A stretch of DNA of 64,000 nt from Semisulcospira habei (Eukaryota; Mollusca; Gastropoda; Semisulcospiridae), in the NCBI GenBank assembly GCA_036245525.1, contig BTPG01000005.1, positions 126,479,620-126,543,619 on the forward strand, read 5' to 3'. The translations under genes and the position numbers were made by a program. Under the pieces are notes generated by a model. The model did not search any database. It was not told where the DNA came from and saw only the letters and a program-made list of their open reading frames with translations. Positions 11,896-22,965 of the stretch are shown here, one piece after another; within the stretch, counting starts at the first letter, position 1, and every line of letters starts with the position of its first letter.

Positions 11896-13560
11896 GTGCC
11901 GATGGACATGCTCAGAGCCGACGCCCTCCGTGGCGAGGTTGCTGCCCTACTTCAGAAGGCCGTCACGGAGGTGATGGCGCGACACAACTCCCCTGCCTTC
12001 TACAGCCGTCTCTTTGTGGTACCCAACCCGGGCGGCAAGTGGCGCCTTGTCATCGACCTCTCCGCCTTGAACAAGTTCATCGTCGCTCCACCTTTCCACA
12101 TGGAGACAGCCCGAGCCCTGCGGGCCGCTGTGCAGCCTATGGACTTTGCCATCAGCCTGGGCCTCTTGGATGGGTATCTGCACGTCCCCATGCACCCCGC
12201 CTCCAGACGTTACCTGCGCTTTGCCTTCGCCGGTGTGGTCTACCAGTTTCGCACGCTCCCCTTCGACCTCAACCTCAGCCCCTGGGTCTTTACCTGCATC
12301 ATGGACGCCATAGTTGCCAGGGCCAGACAGACGTATTCGAGTCCCACGTCGATCTACCTAGACGATCTTTTCGTGCGGAACCAGTCGGAGGACTCCTTGG
12401 TGAAGGACCACGATGCGCTGCTAGATCTACTCGACAGGCTCGGTTTCCTGGTCAACGTGGGAAAGTCCGACCTCGCTCCATCACGTCGCTTCGTTCACCT
12501 GGGTATGGAATTTCACACCGACCTCAACCACGTACGGCTACCGGAGCAGCTGATTCAGAAGTTGGTGAACCTTGTACGGCAGCTGCCTCAAGTGGAGGCG
12601 GTCTCCGCCAGGGTGTGGCTTCAGCTTCTGGGCCTGATGAGTGCGGCAGCGCACCTCCTTCCCTTTGGCTGTCTCTACTCCCGCCCGCTTCAGTTGCACC
12701 TGCTCCTCCACTGGTGACCCTTGACAGGTGACCTCAAGGCTCCGGTTCCGGTGCTATCAATGCTCCGCCCTCATCTTTTTCACTGGGCGGATCCCTCCTG
12801 GCTCGCGACGGGAGTTCCCCTCTACTCGCCCCCTCCTCAGCTGTCCCTCTGCGTCAACGTGAGTCTCTCCGGCTGGGGCGCGCACCTGCTACCGATGTTC
12901 TCTACGGCCTCTGGTGTCTGGCCACCGGACCTCGTGACCCAACACATCAACTGGTTGGAGCTGAGGGCGTCACCAGGAGCTCCTCGTCCTATCAGACAAC
13001 TCCACGGTCGTCGCCTACATTCAGAAGCAAGGGGGCACACTCTCCCCATTCCTCTGCATTCTCCTCTACCAGGTGCTCCGGTGGTGCAAAGATCGCGGCA
13101 TCTCTCAATGAGCGAGACACATCCCCGGCCATCTGAATGTCCTTGCTGACTCCCTCTCCCGACGCGGCCAGCTTCTCCACATGGAGTGGGCGCTCCGTCC
13201 AGACCTCTTCCGGATGATCTGCGAGAAATGGGAGATCCCCATGATCGACCTCTTTGCAACGAGGTGAAATCGTCAGCTGCCCCTCTTCGTCTCCCCCATT
13301 CCAGATCCACTAGCTTGGGCGGTCGATGCTCTCTCCATCCCGTGGGACGGCCTCGTCGCATACGCTTACCCGCCGACGGTGCTCGTTCCCAAGGTCCTGC
13401 TCAAGCTCAAAGGGTGCAACGCGGTCCTGTTTCTGGTGGCCCCCTTCTGCTGGACCAAGTCGTGGACCACCGACCTGATCAACCTTGCCACGGGACTGTC
13501 TCTACAGCTCCCCACCCCGCGCACGATGCTCAAACAGCCGCGCCAGGCGCTGTTCCACCC
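11896..13560 (+). pseudogene. DIRS copy A pol (RT, RNase H, MT-like)
   Basis: RT (11896-12717) reads KWRLVIDLSALNKFIVAPPF, LPFDLNLSPWVF and IYLDDLF with the catalytic DD. A stop or frameshift at 12715 separates RNase H (12721-13150). Its first active-site motif reads LCVNVSLSGWGA, with Asn where copies B and E have Asp, so RNase H is probably dead. A stop follows at 13264-13266 (TGA). The region to 13560 encodes the domain that in DIRS1-type elements carries a Dam-like methyltransferase (LPLFVSPIPDPLAWAVDAL, AYPPTVLVPKVL). Confidence 0.85.
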
Positions 13561-14582
13561 GTGCCCCGAGCGACTCCTCCTCCACACCTGGAGATTGTGC
13601 GGCAAGCCCTTGCCACTAGAGGTTTTTCAAGTGCAGCGGTGGAAGCAATTGCTACAGCCCGCAGACCCTTGACCCGACGAGTCTACAAGGGAAAGTGGCG
13701 AGTCCTTTGCACCTGGTGTGACCACAAGCGCCTCTCCGTTACGGACCTGACCGTTCCTCAATGGACAGAGTTCTTCCTCTGGCTCTTCACCGACCAGCGG
13801 TTGGCGCCGATCACCATTAGGGGCTATTTGGCTATGATCGCTGACACATACCACCATTTGGGCAGGCCGGACCCGGGTGCAAAGACCTAGCCGACCTGAT
13901 GGCCCACTTCGGCCTACAACGCCCTGCCCTTCGCTCTCTACTTCCGCGATGGGACCTACCCTGGGTACTGACGTGGCTTAACTCAGCCCGCTTCGAACCA
14001 CTCCTTTGGCACCGTTGGCCGACATGACGTGGAAGACCTGCTTCCTTCTGGCCCTCGCCACTGCTTCCAGGGTCAGTGAACTGCACGCGCTGTCTGCACA
14101 CCCCTCCTGCTTACAGTTCCGGACAGATGGCTCTGTGCAACTCCTGACTGACCCGGCTTTCCTAGCCAAGACCCGGTCTCCGTTGGCCGCCCCACAGGTG
14201 ATCACCATTCGGCCTTTGAGAGACTCACACCATGCCCGCGAGTCCAAACAACAGGACCCGGTGAGAGCTTTACATGTGTACCTGCGACAGACCAAGCCAC
14301 CACCTTTTCCTCCCTCTGTCCCCAGGTAGGAATGACATCTCGGCCCAGACGATATCCTCCTGGCTCCGATGGGTGATACGCTCCGCCTACCAGAACCTCT
14401 CGCCTGATGCAGCCAAACGAATGAATATCAGGGCGCACGAGGTCAGAGCTGTGGGCTGGCAAGCAGAGTCCACCTTTGCCCGATTCTACCTGAGGGGCCT
14501 CTCCAGCCAGCGCGAGAACCTGTCGCTGGTGGGAGACATTACAGCGGCACAACACTCCCTCCTGGCGCCTCTGGTGTCGTAG
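13560..14582 (+). pseudogene. DIRS copy A tyrosine recombinase
   Basis: Pieces in different frames encode the YR core. The first catalytic Arg is present (ATASRVSELHAL). The His-x-x-Arg box is truncated: AHEVRA runs straight into VGWQAESTF, about 20 residues fewer than in copy E. The nucleophile Tyr remains in FARFYLRGL. Frameshifts occur near 13890 and 14330. Integration activity should be lost. Confidence 0.85.
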
Positions 14583-14689
14583 GTAATCTTAGCTGAAATT
14601 GTCGGGAGGTTGCTCCTGGGAGGGCGGGTCTTGTTGACAGACTTTAGGAGTTATGGGTTACGCGGCACCCTCCTCTAATTCGCCATTCT

Positions 14690-14790
14690 TCCATAAAGTA
14701 ATCATCGGTAATGTGTTTTGAGGAAACAAATGAATTTTTCTCTAAAATGTATTTTTTTGAAAAATTCTTACCGATGACATTACTCGAAGG
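14690..14790. repeat. DIRS copy A internal complementary region
   Basis: Contains GTAATGTGTTTTGAGGAAAC, the complement of the left end, joined to AAATGAATTTTTCTC followed by TAAAATGT, the complement of the right end. In DIRS replication models this region templates completion of a circular DNA. Confidence 0.88.
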
Positions 14791-15052
14791 ACCCTCCCAC
14801 CTGCCCCGCTTGCCGCTAGTCAGCTAAGCAACAAAATGACGGGTATCCGGTGGGCGCATGCCCGGATGGGATGGGATGGGACGGGAGGCTACTCGGGCTA
14901 CTGGCTAGGTTGGGCGCCCCTAGTTTGCCTCCCCTGCCATATAGGTACACAACCTATTTTGGGTGAAATTGTGCTAGCTAAGAGGTATTAGATAAAGTAT
15001 TGTCATCAGTAAGTATTTTTCGAAAAAATACATTTTAGAGAAAAATTCATTT

Positions 15053-15132
15053 TTCACAAGCAGTGTAGATGTGTCCAGAGAAAATCTTGTTGCTGTCGGG
15101 ACGTTAAGCAATGTAACAACCAACCAACCAAA
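15053..15132 (+). mobile_element. ATCA-tailed retroposon family, copy 3, 3' part
   Basis: CACAAGCAGTGTAG through GCTGTCGGGACGTTAAGC, then an ACCAACCA tail. It completes the copy interrupted by DIRS copy A. Confidence 0.88.
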
Positions 15133-15702
15133 ATCCTCGGGCCCACGACGGCCGCAGTCATGGGCCTGAAGATGTTTTGCTTCTGGAGCTAAAATTCAGT
15201 GTGGCTGGGCTCCCATACTATGTACATGTAATCACTAAATCATCAGCCAGTATTACTTTTTTGTGTGTGAAGTAACCATTGTTTGTTTCCTCAAAAACAT
15301 TACCGATGACATGACTTTATGGAAGTGTCTACTAATTGCTCAATTTTAGCCTAAAAACCCGTTGTGTTACAGCACAACCCAGGAGGCACTCGGGGAACCC
15401 CCAGAGGGGCGGAGAGTTGTCTCCCGTTCCTGCCCAAACAGTTTCCGGTCACATGTTAGACCAACCAGTCATTCTACTTCGCTCGCGCGGATAAGACGTG
15501 CTTAGCCTTTGCTCTCGGCCTGTCTGCTTCGACTGGTCTTCTTACCCTGCGCTCATTTTCCTTACGGTTTCGTGTGCTTCTCGGCCTCTTCTGCCGTGCC
15601 TTCTTTGCTGGTTGCCGGCTGTGCTGACCTCGTGGCCTGGTCTACCGTTGTCTCGCCTGTGCAGGCCTTGCTCCGCTTCCCGCCTGGTGCAGTGACGGTG
15701 TT

Positions 15703-15740
15703 ATGGAGGCCCTCCCCCCCCTCCCCACGTCGTCTCAGAG
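15703..15740 (+). CDS. DIRS copy B gag exon 1
   Basis: ATG at 15703 encodes MEALPPLPTSSQ and part of a Ser codon, then a consensus donor AGAG|GTAAGG. The phase (2) matches the acceptor at 16246. Confidence 0.7.
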
Positions 15741-16246
15741 GTAAGGTAGCAGTAGCTGCCCTCAGCTGTCCCCCGGGCTGGGCGCCGGCCATTTGGGGCT
15801 TCTCGTTCTTAGTTACTGCGTTCGTCGGCTATCTATAGAGCTCACCTGACGCTTGGCTTACCTGGGCGGGGCCCCTTGTGCTCTCGCCGATAGGGCCTGG
15901 TTAGCGCCATTTTGTTCGACGCCATTTTGTTCTTCGGCACTTGGTTTGCTTGTACCCTTATGTGCCCACGCTTCTCTTAGCTTGGCGGGTTCCCTTGCCC
16001 CCTCACAGTTTACGGGTGATTGGCTCCACCGTGTTTAGTGGCACTTACTGTGTTGTACTACTGATATTTGTACCTTTGTGCGCCCAACGCTCCTCTTAGC
16101 TTGTCGTGGCCCTTGCGGTCCGGGTCGTTAGCGTCTGTGTCGGTCGTCTTTGCAGTTGCTTCAACCGCAGGCGCCTCTTGCCTTGCTTGTGCTATGTTCT
16201 CCGGTGCCCGCTTTTGGTCGCCTAGCATGCCTTTTATGTGTTGCAG
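15741..16246 (+). other. Spliceosomal intron inside DIRS copy B gag (506 bp)
   Basis: GTAAGG donor and TTTTATGTGTTGCAG acceptor. The acceptor context TGTGTTGCAG is identical to that of the copy E intron, and both introns interrupt gag just before the same zinc-binding cluster in the same phase. Confidence 0.75.
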
Positions 16247-18330
16247 CTCCCAGGTGCTTACATGCTCCTGGTGTGGCGACTTCCAGTGGCTGACGGATGA
16301 CCATGCGGTCTGCCTACCATGTGCTGGCTGCTCCTCGGACCGCCTCTGTGATGTCTGCGCGTCCTGGCGGAGCTACGGTGGTCTCACCTTTTGAGCTTTT
16401 ACCGGCGCGAGCGCCCACAGCCAGCTATCTTACGTTCGGCGCCTATACTGTCCCCTGCTGCCTCTAACATAGTGACCGCCTCTTCCCGTCCCGGCCTTGT
16501 GGAACAGACTTCACGTCGGTTACACACCGGAACTGCTGACCACATAACTGCGCCTGCTGCCACGCCCGCTGATCCTTCCGTAGGGTCTATATGCCGGCAG
16601 AGTGCCCGCCTCACTGAGCCTGGCCTGCAGCAGCGCACCTCGAGCCGTACCTTAGTGACTGGCCGTTCTCGTATGTCTCTCCTTGATAAGCCCGCTGACT
16701 CCTCCGAGGGGTCTAGTTGCCGGCAGAGCGCCCGCCTCATTGAGCCCGGCCAGCAGAGACGTCAGCCCCGGCCTGCACGGACCAGCCACGCTCCCGACTC
16801 CTCCCGTTCCACCGCCAGCTCTAGACGCTCTCGCTCGCCCGCCGAGCGCCGTCGGAAGGACAGGTCCACACACCAGGAGTCGCCGCTCCTCCTGACCCTC
16901 CTCGTTGCCTTTGCGTCACGCCTTGTCGCGCACTCCCTCCCGACGTTCGGCTCCCTCGCCTCGACGCTCTTGTCGCCGATCGTCATCACCTTGATGGCGC
17001 CCCGCCAGGGATTCCCCAGCGACGAATCACCTTCCCCGTCCCTGGCGTTGCAGTCGTTCCCCCCGTGACAGGCTCCTGCCACACGCCAGCCCCCTGTCGC
17101 CTCGTTGCTCCTCGCTGACTTTGTCCCTTCCGCGCCGACACGTCTGCTCCCGGGAGAACCGTGATCCGCGCGACAGCTGTTTGACCTCTCGTCGGGCCCC
17201 TGCTTCTGCGGTCCCTTCCTTCGCGCCCTCCCGCCCTGTGGACGATGAGGCCCTGAGTCTGCTCCCTGAGGGCTCTGTTTCAGCCTTGTGCAATATGGAC
17301 AGCCACTCCCCTTCACCCAGGCCTCCGACGAAGCGGATCTCCCCTAGGCTTCCGTCGTCTTCTCGTGTGGAGAATCTCCTAGCCCTCGACGAGGCTGCCA
17401 GGATCATCGCTGCGACCCTGCCTGCTGACTTCTTCCCGCGTCCCTCCCCCCCCTCAAGAGGTAGGTCTCCGCCTTCGTTGACTCCGACCGTCAAGTCAAG
17501 AGGTTCAAGTCCCTTCCCCAGCCACCCGGCTTCAAGGACCTGCGGGATGCTTTCTCCGCCCATCTCCAACAAGCCGCCCGTCGCGGTCCTGATTTCTTCT
17601 CGAACCGTCGGTGGCCGGCCGGCCTGCCTTGACATCGCCTTCTGTCGAGCCTGGTACGCGGGCCATTCCCAGTCATTCTCCGTCTCTCTCCCTGTGGCCG
17701 GCCTTGACGCAAGCGGGTGGTCTCGCTCTTCTCCGACGTTCCTTCCCCTGTGGCTTGGATAGGACAGCTACCCTCGTCCGTAATACCTTAGCCTGCTCTG
17801 GGTTCCTGGAACTCCTTACCCAAGCCTTTGTTCGTCGCGTTGAGGACTCCTGGCATCCTTCGTTCACGCCCCTACTGGGAGACCTGCTTGCTCTCGCGGA
17901 GGTGGCCAACAGGGCAGCGTATCATTCTTCAGTCAACGCCATGGCGGCCGCCGCCAACTGCGACTTGATGCGCCAGGACGCCTTGCTTCAAGCCTGCCAT
18001 GGGATGCCTTCCGATTTGCGCTCTCAGCTGCGTCGTGCCCCCCCCCCCCCCCCCCCTTGGAGGTCCTCTTCTCTTCGGCGACACGATCTCCGTGAAGGAC
18101 GCCAAACCCGACCGGTGGCCCCGCAACGCTGCCCCCCTGCACTTTCCAGCTGCCCGCCAGGCTGGGGTCGCGCCTTGCGGACATCGAGACCCGCCTCCGC
18201 TCCAGTGCCCCCTCGGGCCCCCCGGCGAGCCCCCGCCTTCGGCCACCCTAGACCGTTCTGGTCCCGTGCCCCCGCTTGGCTCCTACCTGCTCGCCGACCT
18301 GGTCGCGGGCGGGCCCCCTGACTGCTCCCC
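16247..18330 (+). pseudogene. DIRS copy B gag exon 2
   Basis: Begins with a zinc-binding cluster: TCSWCGDFQW, then DDHAVCLPCAGC, then CDVCASW (Cys/His pairs). A frameshift follows near 16392. The linker holds two copies of a 23-residue unit (SICRQSARLTEPG and SSCRQSARLIEPG). Next come an Arg/Ser-rich region (SRRSRSPAERRRKDR) and, after further frameshifts near 17065 and 17750, the conserved C-terminus DRTATLVRNTLACSGFLELL and AAAANCDLMRQDALL. A poly-C run at 18040-18056 may cause part of the frame loss. Confidence 0.82.
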
Positions 18331-20330
18331 GCCCCAGCCCCCGCCGGCCTCTCTGGGGTCCCCTGTCGGCGGGAGGCTAACTGTTTACAGCGAGAGTTGG
18401 CTCTCGCTGTTTCCTGACGACCCCTGGATTTGCTCCGCCATCGCCGACGGTCTCCGGATTGTCTTCCGCTCGCCGCCTCCGCTACGTTGCTCCCCCCTTT
18501 GGATCGAGATTCTAAGCGACCAAGGCCTCCGCCCTGCGTGGAGAAGTCACCTCCCTTCTGCGGAAAGCGGCCACAGAGATAGTTTGGCACTCCTAGGCCT
18601 TCTACAGCCGCCTCTTTGTCGTGCCAAAGCCAGGAGGAAAATGGCATCCCGTCATCGATCTCTCGGCGCTGAACTGCTATATCTCGACCCCTACCTTTTG
18701 GATGGAGACCGCCAGGGCCCTGAAGGCCCCTGTACAGCCTCGGGACTTCGCGGTCAGCCTGGACTTGTCCGACGCGTATCTTCACGTCCCGGTGCACCAG
18801 GCCTCCGGGAGGTACCTCCGTTTTGCTATCGACGGCGTGGTCTACCAGTTCCGGGCACTCCCATTCGGTCTCAACCTCAGCCCTTGGGTCTTCATCCGCC
18901 TCATGGATGCCGTAGTGGCCAAGGCTCGACAGTCGTCCTCCAGTCCGACGTCGAATTACTTGGACGACCTCCTCTTATGCAACCAGTCGGAGGCCGAACT
19001 GACGACGGACAGGGATGCGCTGCTTCGCCTGCTATCGCGCTTGGGCTTCCTGATCAACGCGGGCAAGTCGGACCTCGCTCCTTCTTGCCATTTTGTACGC
19101 CTCGGCATGGAGTTTGCTACCGACCTCAACCATGTGCATCTACCGAAGCCTCGGATACTGAAGATTGCCGCCCTGGCCGACCAGTTAGTCCAGGAGGACG
19201 CAGCCCCCGCCAGAGTTTGGCTTCAGCTTCTCGGCTTAATGAACGCTGCCATGGATCTCATTCCCCTCGGTCGTCTTTACTCCCGGCCGATACAGCTGCA
19301 CCTCCTGCTCCATTGGCGTCCGTCCTCCGGCGACATAGCGGCCCTGGTGCCGGTGACTCATCCATCTAAGGCGTTGGATGGACACCTCGTGGCTCGCTTC
19401 GGGACTCCCCTTAGCCTCTCCTCCCCCGCAACTCTCCTTCTGTGTTGACGCAAGTCTCTCCGGGTGGGGTGCCCACCTTCTGCCGCGGTTCCTCTCGACG
19501 TCCGGCCCCTGGCCTCCGGATCTGGCGAACTCTCACATCAACTGGTTGGAGATGCAAGCGGTCTGGCAAGCCCTCAGGACCTGGGACGGTCACCTCTGCC
19601 ACCAAGAGCTGCTCGTCCTGTCAGACAACATGATGGTGGTCTCTTATATCCAGAAACAAGGTGGGACGCGCTCCCCTGACTTGTGCATGCTTCTCTACAG
19701 CCTGATGCGCTGGTGCAAGGACCGCGATATCTCTCGCTGAGCCCGACACATTCCCGGACGCCTGAACGTCTTGGCCGACTCTCTCTATCGGCGCGGCCAG
19801 TTACTGCACACGGAATGGACTCTCCGCAAGGACATCTTTTGGATGATCTGTGCCCGTTGGGAGACCCCTTTGATCGATCTGTTCACCACGAGGTGGAATC
19901 ACCAGCTTCCCCTCTTCGTCTCCCCGATTCCCGACCCCCTTGCCTGGGCTGTCGATGCGTTCTCCATTCCCTGGGATGGTCTCATCGCGTACGCATACCC
20001 CCCGACAGTGCTCGTTCCCAAAGTCCTCCTCAAGCTTCGGGGATGCAATGCGGTCGTCTTGTTAGTCGCCCCGTTCTCCTGGAACCGCTCCTGGACCACC
20101 GACCTCCTCAGCCTCGCCACGGCCCCCCCCCCCCCTCCCTGCTGCTACCTACGCCGAGCACCATGCTCAAGCAGCCTCGCCAACCTTTGTTCCACCCATG
20201 CCCGGAACATCTCCTCCTTCACACTTGGAGATTGTGCAGCAAGCCCTCTCTGCTAGAGGCTTCTCGAGTGCAGCAGTGGAAGCAGTTGCTACTGCCCACA
20301 GACCCTCGACCAGATGAGTCTACGAGGGAA
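18330..20330 (+). pseudogene. DIRS copy B pol (RT, RNase H, MT-like)
   Basis: RT in the frame 18621-19448 shows KWHPVIDLSALN, LPFGLNLSPWVF and NYLDDLLLCN. RNase H follows in the frame 19378-19740 with CVDASLSGWGAHLL and LVLSDNMMVVSYIQKQGG, ending at a stop at 19738. The next frame (about 19740-20256) carries HIPGRLNVLADSLYRRG and the MT-like region (LPLFVSPIPDPLAWAVDA, AYPPTVLVPKVLLKL). At least two frameshifts and one stop break it. Confidence 0.85.
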
Positions 20331-21273
20331 AGTGGCGAGTCCTGTGTTCCTGGTGCGATGGCCAACGCCTGACCCCCACTGAACTGACAAATCCCCAGCT
20401 CGCGGACTTCTTCCTCTGGCTCTTCGGAGACCAATGTTAGCCCCCATCACCATCAGGGGGTACCAGTCCATGATTGCTGACACGTATCGGCACCTCGGCC
20501 GCCCGAGCCCTGGCGCCTGCAAAGACCTCGCCGACCTCATAAGTCACTTCGGTCTACAGCGACCAGTTCCCTGGTCACTCAATCCTCGCTGGGACCTACC
20601 CTGGGTGCTGACGTGGCTTAACTCGGCCCGGGTTCGAACCGCTTCGTGGATGTCACTCGCAAGACTTGCTTCCTGTTGGCCCTTGCCACCGTGGCCCATG
20701 TTAGCAAACTACATGTGCTGTCAGCGCGCCCGGCCTGCCTACAGTTCCGGGCAGATGGTTCCGTACAACTCCTCACGGACCCTGCCTTCCTTGCAAGAAC
20801 AGGTCTCCTCTCACCGCACCTCACGGCCGCTAAGAAGCATTGACTTTCCTCAGGAGACCAGGCAACAAGATCCCGTGCGTGCCCTTCACGTTTACCTACG
20901 CCGATCCAAAGCCGTCCGGAGAGGACACTCACGCCTCTGCCTACCTTTGAGACCCGGCAGACATGACATAACAGCCCAGACGGTATCTTCCTGGCTACGC
21001 TGGGTCATACGGTCCACCTACAGGACCTCTCCCAGTAGGGAGCAAAGAGGCTTAAAATACGCTCACACGAGGTACAAGCCATGGCCATGAGCGTCGCGTT
21101 CGACCGCAACTGCGCTGTCAAAGACATCGTGGCAGCCGTGGGCTGAAGGACAGAATCGACCTTCGCCCACTTCTACCTCCGGGATCTGGCAGGCCAGCGA
21201 GACAATCTCGCACTGGTGGGGGACATTGCCGCCGCGCAGCACTCCCTCCCGGCGCCACAGGCCTGTGGCGCCA
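20200..21273 (+). pseudogene. DIRS copy B tyrosine recombinase
   Basis: YR core in several frames. At the position of the first catalytic Arg the sequence reads TVAHVSKLHVL, His instead of Arg. The C-terminal box is split by a shift near 21085 (SVAFDRNCAVKDIVAAVG in the next frame) and a stop. The catalytic Tyr segment reads FAHFYLRDL. It is inactive by several lesions. Confidence 0.82.
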
Positions 21274-21384
21274 TAGGTAAGCACTTCGCTAAAATTGTCA
21301 GGAGTTTGCGACAGTTAGGACGGCTCTAGATTATCCCTTCCGGGAGGTTTTATACGCAGCACCCGCCTCCTTATCGCAATTCTT

Positions 21385-21480
21385 CCATAAAGTCATGTCA
21401 TCGGAAATGTTTTTGAGGAAACAAATTCATTTTTCTCTAAAAGGTATTTTTTCGAAAAATACTTACGGATGACATGACTC
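21385..21480. repeat. DIRS copy B internal complementary region
   Basis: GGAAATGTTTTTGAGGAAAC complements the left end, and AAATTCATTTTTCTC followed by TAAAAGGT complements the right end. Confidence 0.88.
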
Positions 21481-21923
21481 GGAGGACCCTCCCACCTGCC
21501 CTGCTTGCCGCTGGCGAGCGAAGTATCTGACTGGTTGGTCTACAACATGACTGGGAACCGGTAGGGCAGGAATGGGAGACAACTCTCGGCCCCTCTGGGG
21601 GTTCCCCGAGTGCCTCCCGGGTTGTGTTGTAACACAACGGGTTCTTAGGCTAAAATTGAGCAAGTAGTAGACACTTCCATAAAGTCATGTCATCGGTAAG
21701 TATTTTTCGAAAAAATACTTTTTAGAGAAAAATGAATTTTTCACAATAATTTATAACTTAAAGATATGACATTTGAATGTCTAACCCTTCGGCTGTCGGA
21801 ATCATTGTGACTAAAACCACTGCCGATTACCAAAGAGTTAACTTCCTGTCCATTCACAAAGGGGTATATAGAGACACATCTTTCTGCATATAAAATGGTC
21901 CATGTGTTTGCCTTTTGTTGCAG

Positions 21924-22037
21924 AAAGCTGTGTATAGTACTGGATGGAGCGGATGACAACTACCTACCTTCTCGCATCCTGGTTCAAGGAGGCGAGCAGG
22001 ACAACCTCAAAATACTTAACACTATTCACATAGACTG
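21924..22037 (+). CDS. HECTD3: HECTD3 exon 5 (DOC domain, residues 268-306)
   Basis: Acceptor CCTTTTGTTGCAG|A, in phase with exon 4. Encodes KLCIVLDGADDNYLPSRILV, then QGGEQDNLKILNTIHID. This corresponds to the vertebrate VDTTDDNFMPKR and GGEGDNL segment of the DOC fold. Donor ACTG|GTGAGT, phase 2. It is a small exon isolated between two of the largest introns. Confidence 0.94.
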
Positions 22038-22200
22038 GTGAGTTAGACATACTGTTATAATTACCTTTCTTCAGCTTCACATTCTTTACACATTTACTAG
22101 CCCCTGCATAAACTGCTCTGCAGAAAATTTAACTATTGGCTCATTGTGCCCGAGGTATGAAATACCCACATTTTGGAGTTATCCTCTGAGGACCGAATTA

Positions 22201-22322
22201 CAATTCAGGAGACAGATCGACCATGATAGTTCATAGGTGGTGGCAGAATAGCTTGGCGCCTAAAGGCGCCAAGCTATTCTGCCACTAACCTTTAACTATC
22301 ATGGTCGAGCCATTTCTTGCTG
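22201..22322. mobile_element. Palindromic MITE with perfect 18-bp core stem
   Basis: GCAGAATAGCTTGGCGCC at 22243-22260 pairs exactly with 22265-22282 across a TAAA loop. The outer arms are GATCGACCATGATAGTT and AACTATCATGGTCGAGC. Confidence 0.9.
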
Positions 22323-22751
22323 TTTGCTGTGGTGTGTCATGGGCAGAATGAGTTATCAATATAGAAACCTTTAACTGTTATAGATGGTCCATCCAGTATT
22401 GATTTTTTTCTTAAATATAGGGGGTCAGATCTAGCACGTTAGATTAAGTTTACAGTTGCCAGAGGGTCAGCAGGATTTCCCAGGGGGTCAAAGAAACGAT
22501 GAAGTCTTAGATGATCACATACTTTGTAACACTCACACATTCTTTATTTTTTGTCTAATATCACCAATGTGTGAAAAGACGTTAAAAGAAAAGACGTTAA
22601 ATAAATTCCTGACACACACATTCACAAGCACAAATTTCTGTTGGTGCACAAGCGGTACTGTTGCTGCATTGGCGTTTGACGCTCTCACAAAAGCTTTGTT
22701 GAGCTCAGCACACACGGCTGTGAAACGTGTTCACAATGATGCACTGGTGCG
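22323..22751. other. HECTD3 intron 5, unannotated segment
   Basis: No coding exon or identifiable element seen; a few short GGGTCAG-like repeats occur. Confidence 0.5.
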
Positions 22752-22965
22752 TTTATTTTCTCAAAATCATTACCAATGACAGTACTACTAGGAAGCTTCG
22801 CTTAGCATACCAATTTTAGCCCCCAAAACTCGTGTGCCTCGCAGCAGGGGAGGCAACACTGGGGTGTCGTTACCAGGACACCCCGAGTAGCCTCCTTTAC
22901 TTCCCTATCTGGTGGCGCACTCACCCTTTCCCGCCAGTCTCTTCGCTTAGCTACACCTAACCGGT

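Larger units (their letters stand above)
10862..15052 (+). mobile_element. DIRS-type tyrosine-recombinase retrotransposon, copy A (internally deleted)
   Basis: The left end TTTCCTCAAAACACATTACC opens an inverted terminal repeat of roughly 180 bp. Its complement is at about 14870-15015 (GGGTATCCGGTGGGCGCATG, CTACTCGGGCTACTGGCTAG and so on). An internal complementary region at about 14690-14790 matches the outermost bases of both ends, the hallmark of DIRS elements. The order is gag, RT, RNase H, methyltransferase-like region, YR. Compared with copies B and E it lacks the 5' half of gag and has frameshifts in pol. It split a retroposon copy (10561-10861 and 15053-15132). Confidence 0.93.
15283..21741 (+). 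mobile_element. DIRS-type retrotransposon, copy B (full length, decayed)
   Basis: About 6.46 kb, nearly the same length as copy E. The left end TTTGTTTCCTCAAAAACATT and about 190 bp inside it (15300-15490) are complementary to the right end (about 21500-21700). The internal complementary region is near 21385-21480. It encodes gag with a 5' spliceosomal intron, then RT, RNase H, MT-like and YR regions, all with stops or frameshifts. ITR subsequences differ from those of A, C and E, so it is a distinct subfamily. Confidence 0.93.

Noticed and set aside
11487..12731. 414-residue + strand frame over DIRS copy A pol
   Set aside because: Pro/Arg/Ser-rich shadow of gag and RT, which are clearly encoded in other frames.
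15055..15132. Separate short retroposon fragment
   Set aside because: It is the 3' half of the copy at 10561, displaced by DIRS copy A, as shown by the flanking 11-bp repeat.
18024..18797. 257-residue - strand frame
   Set aside because: Gly/Arg-rich antisense shadow of the DIRS copy B gag-pol region.
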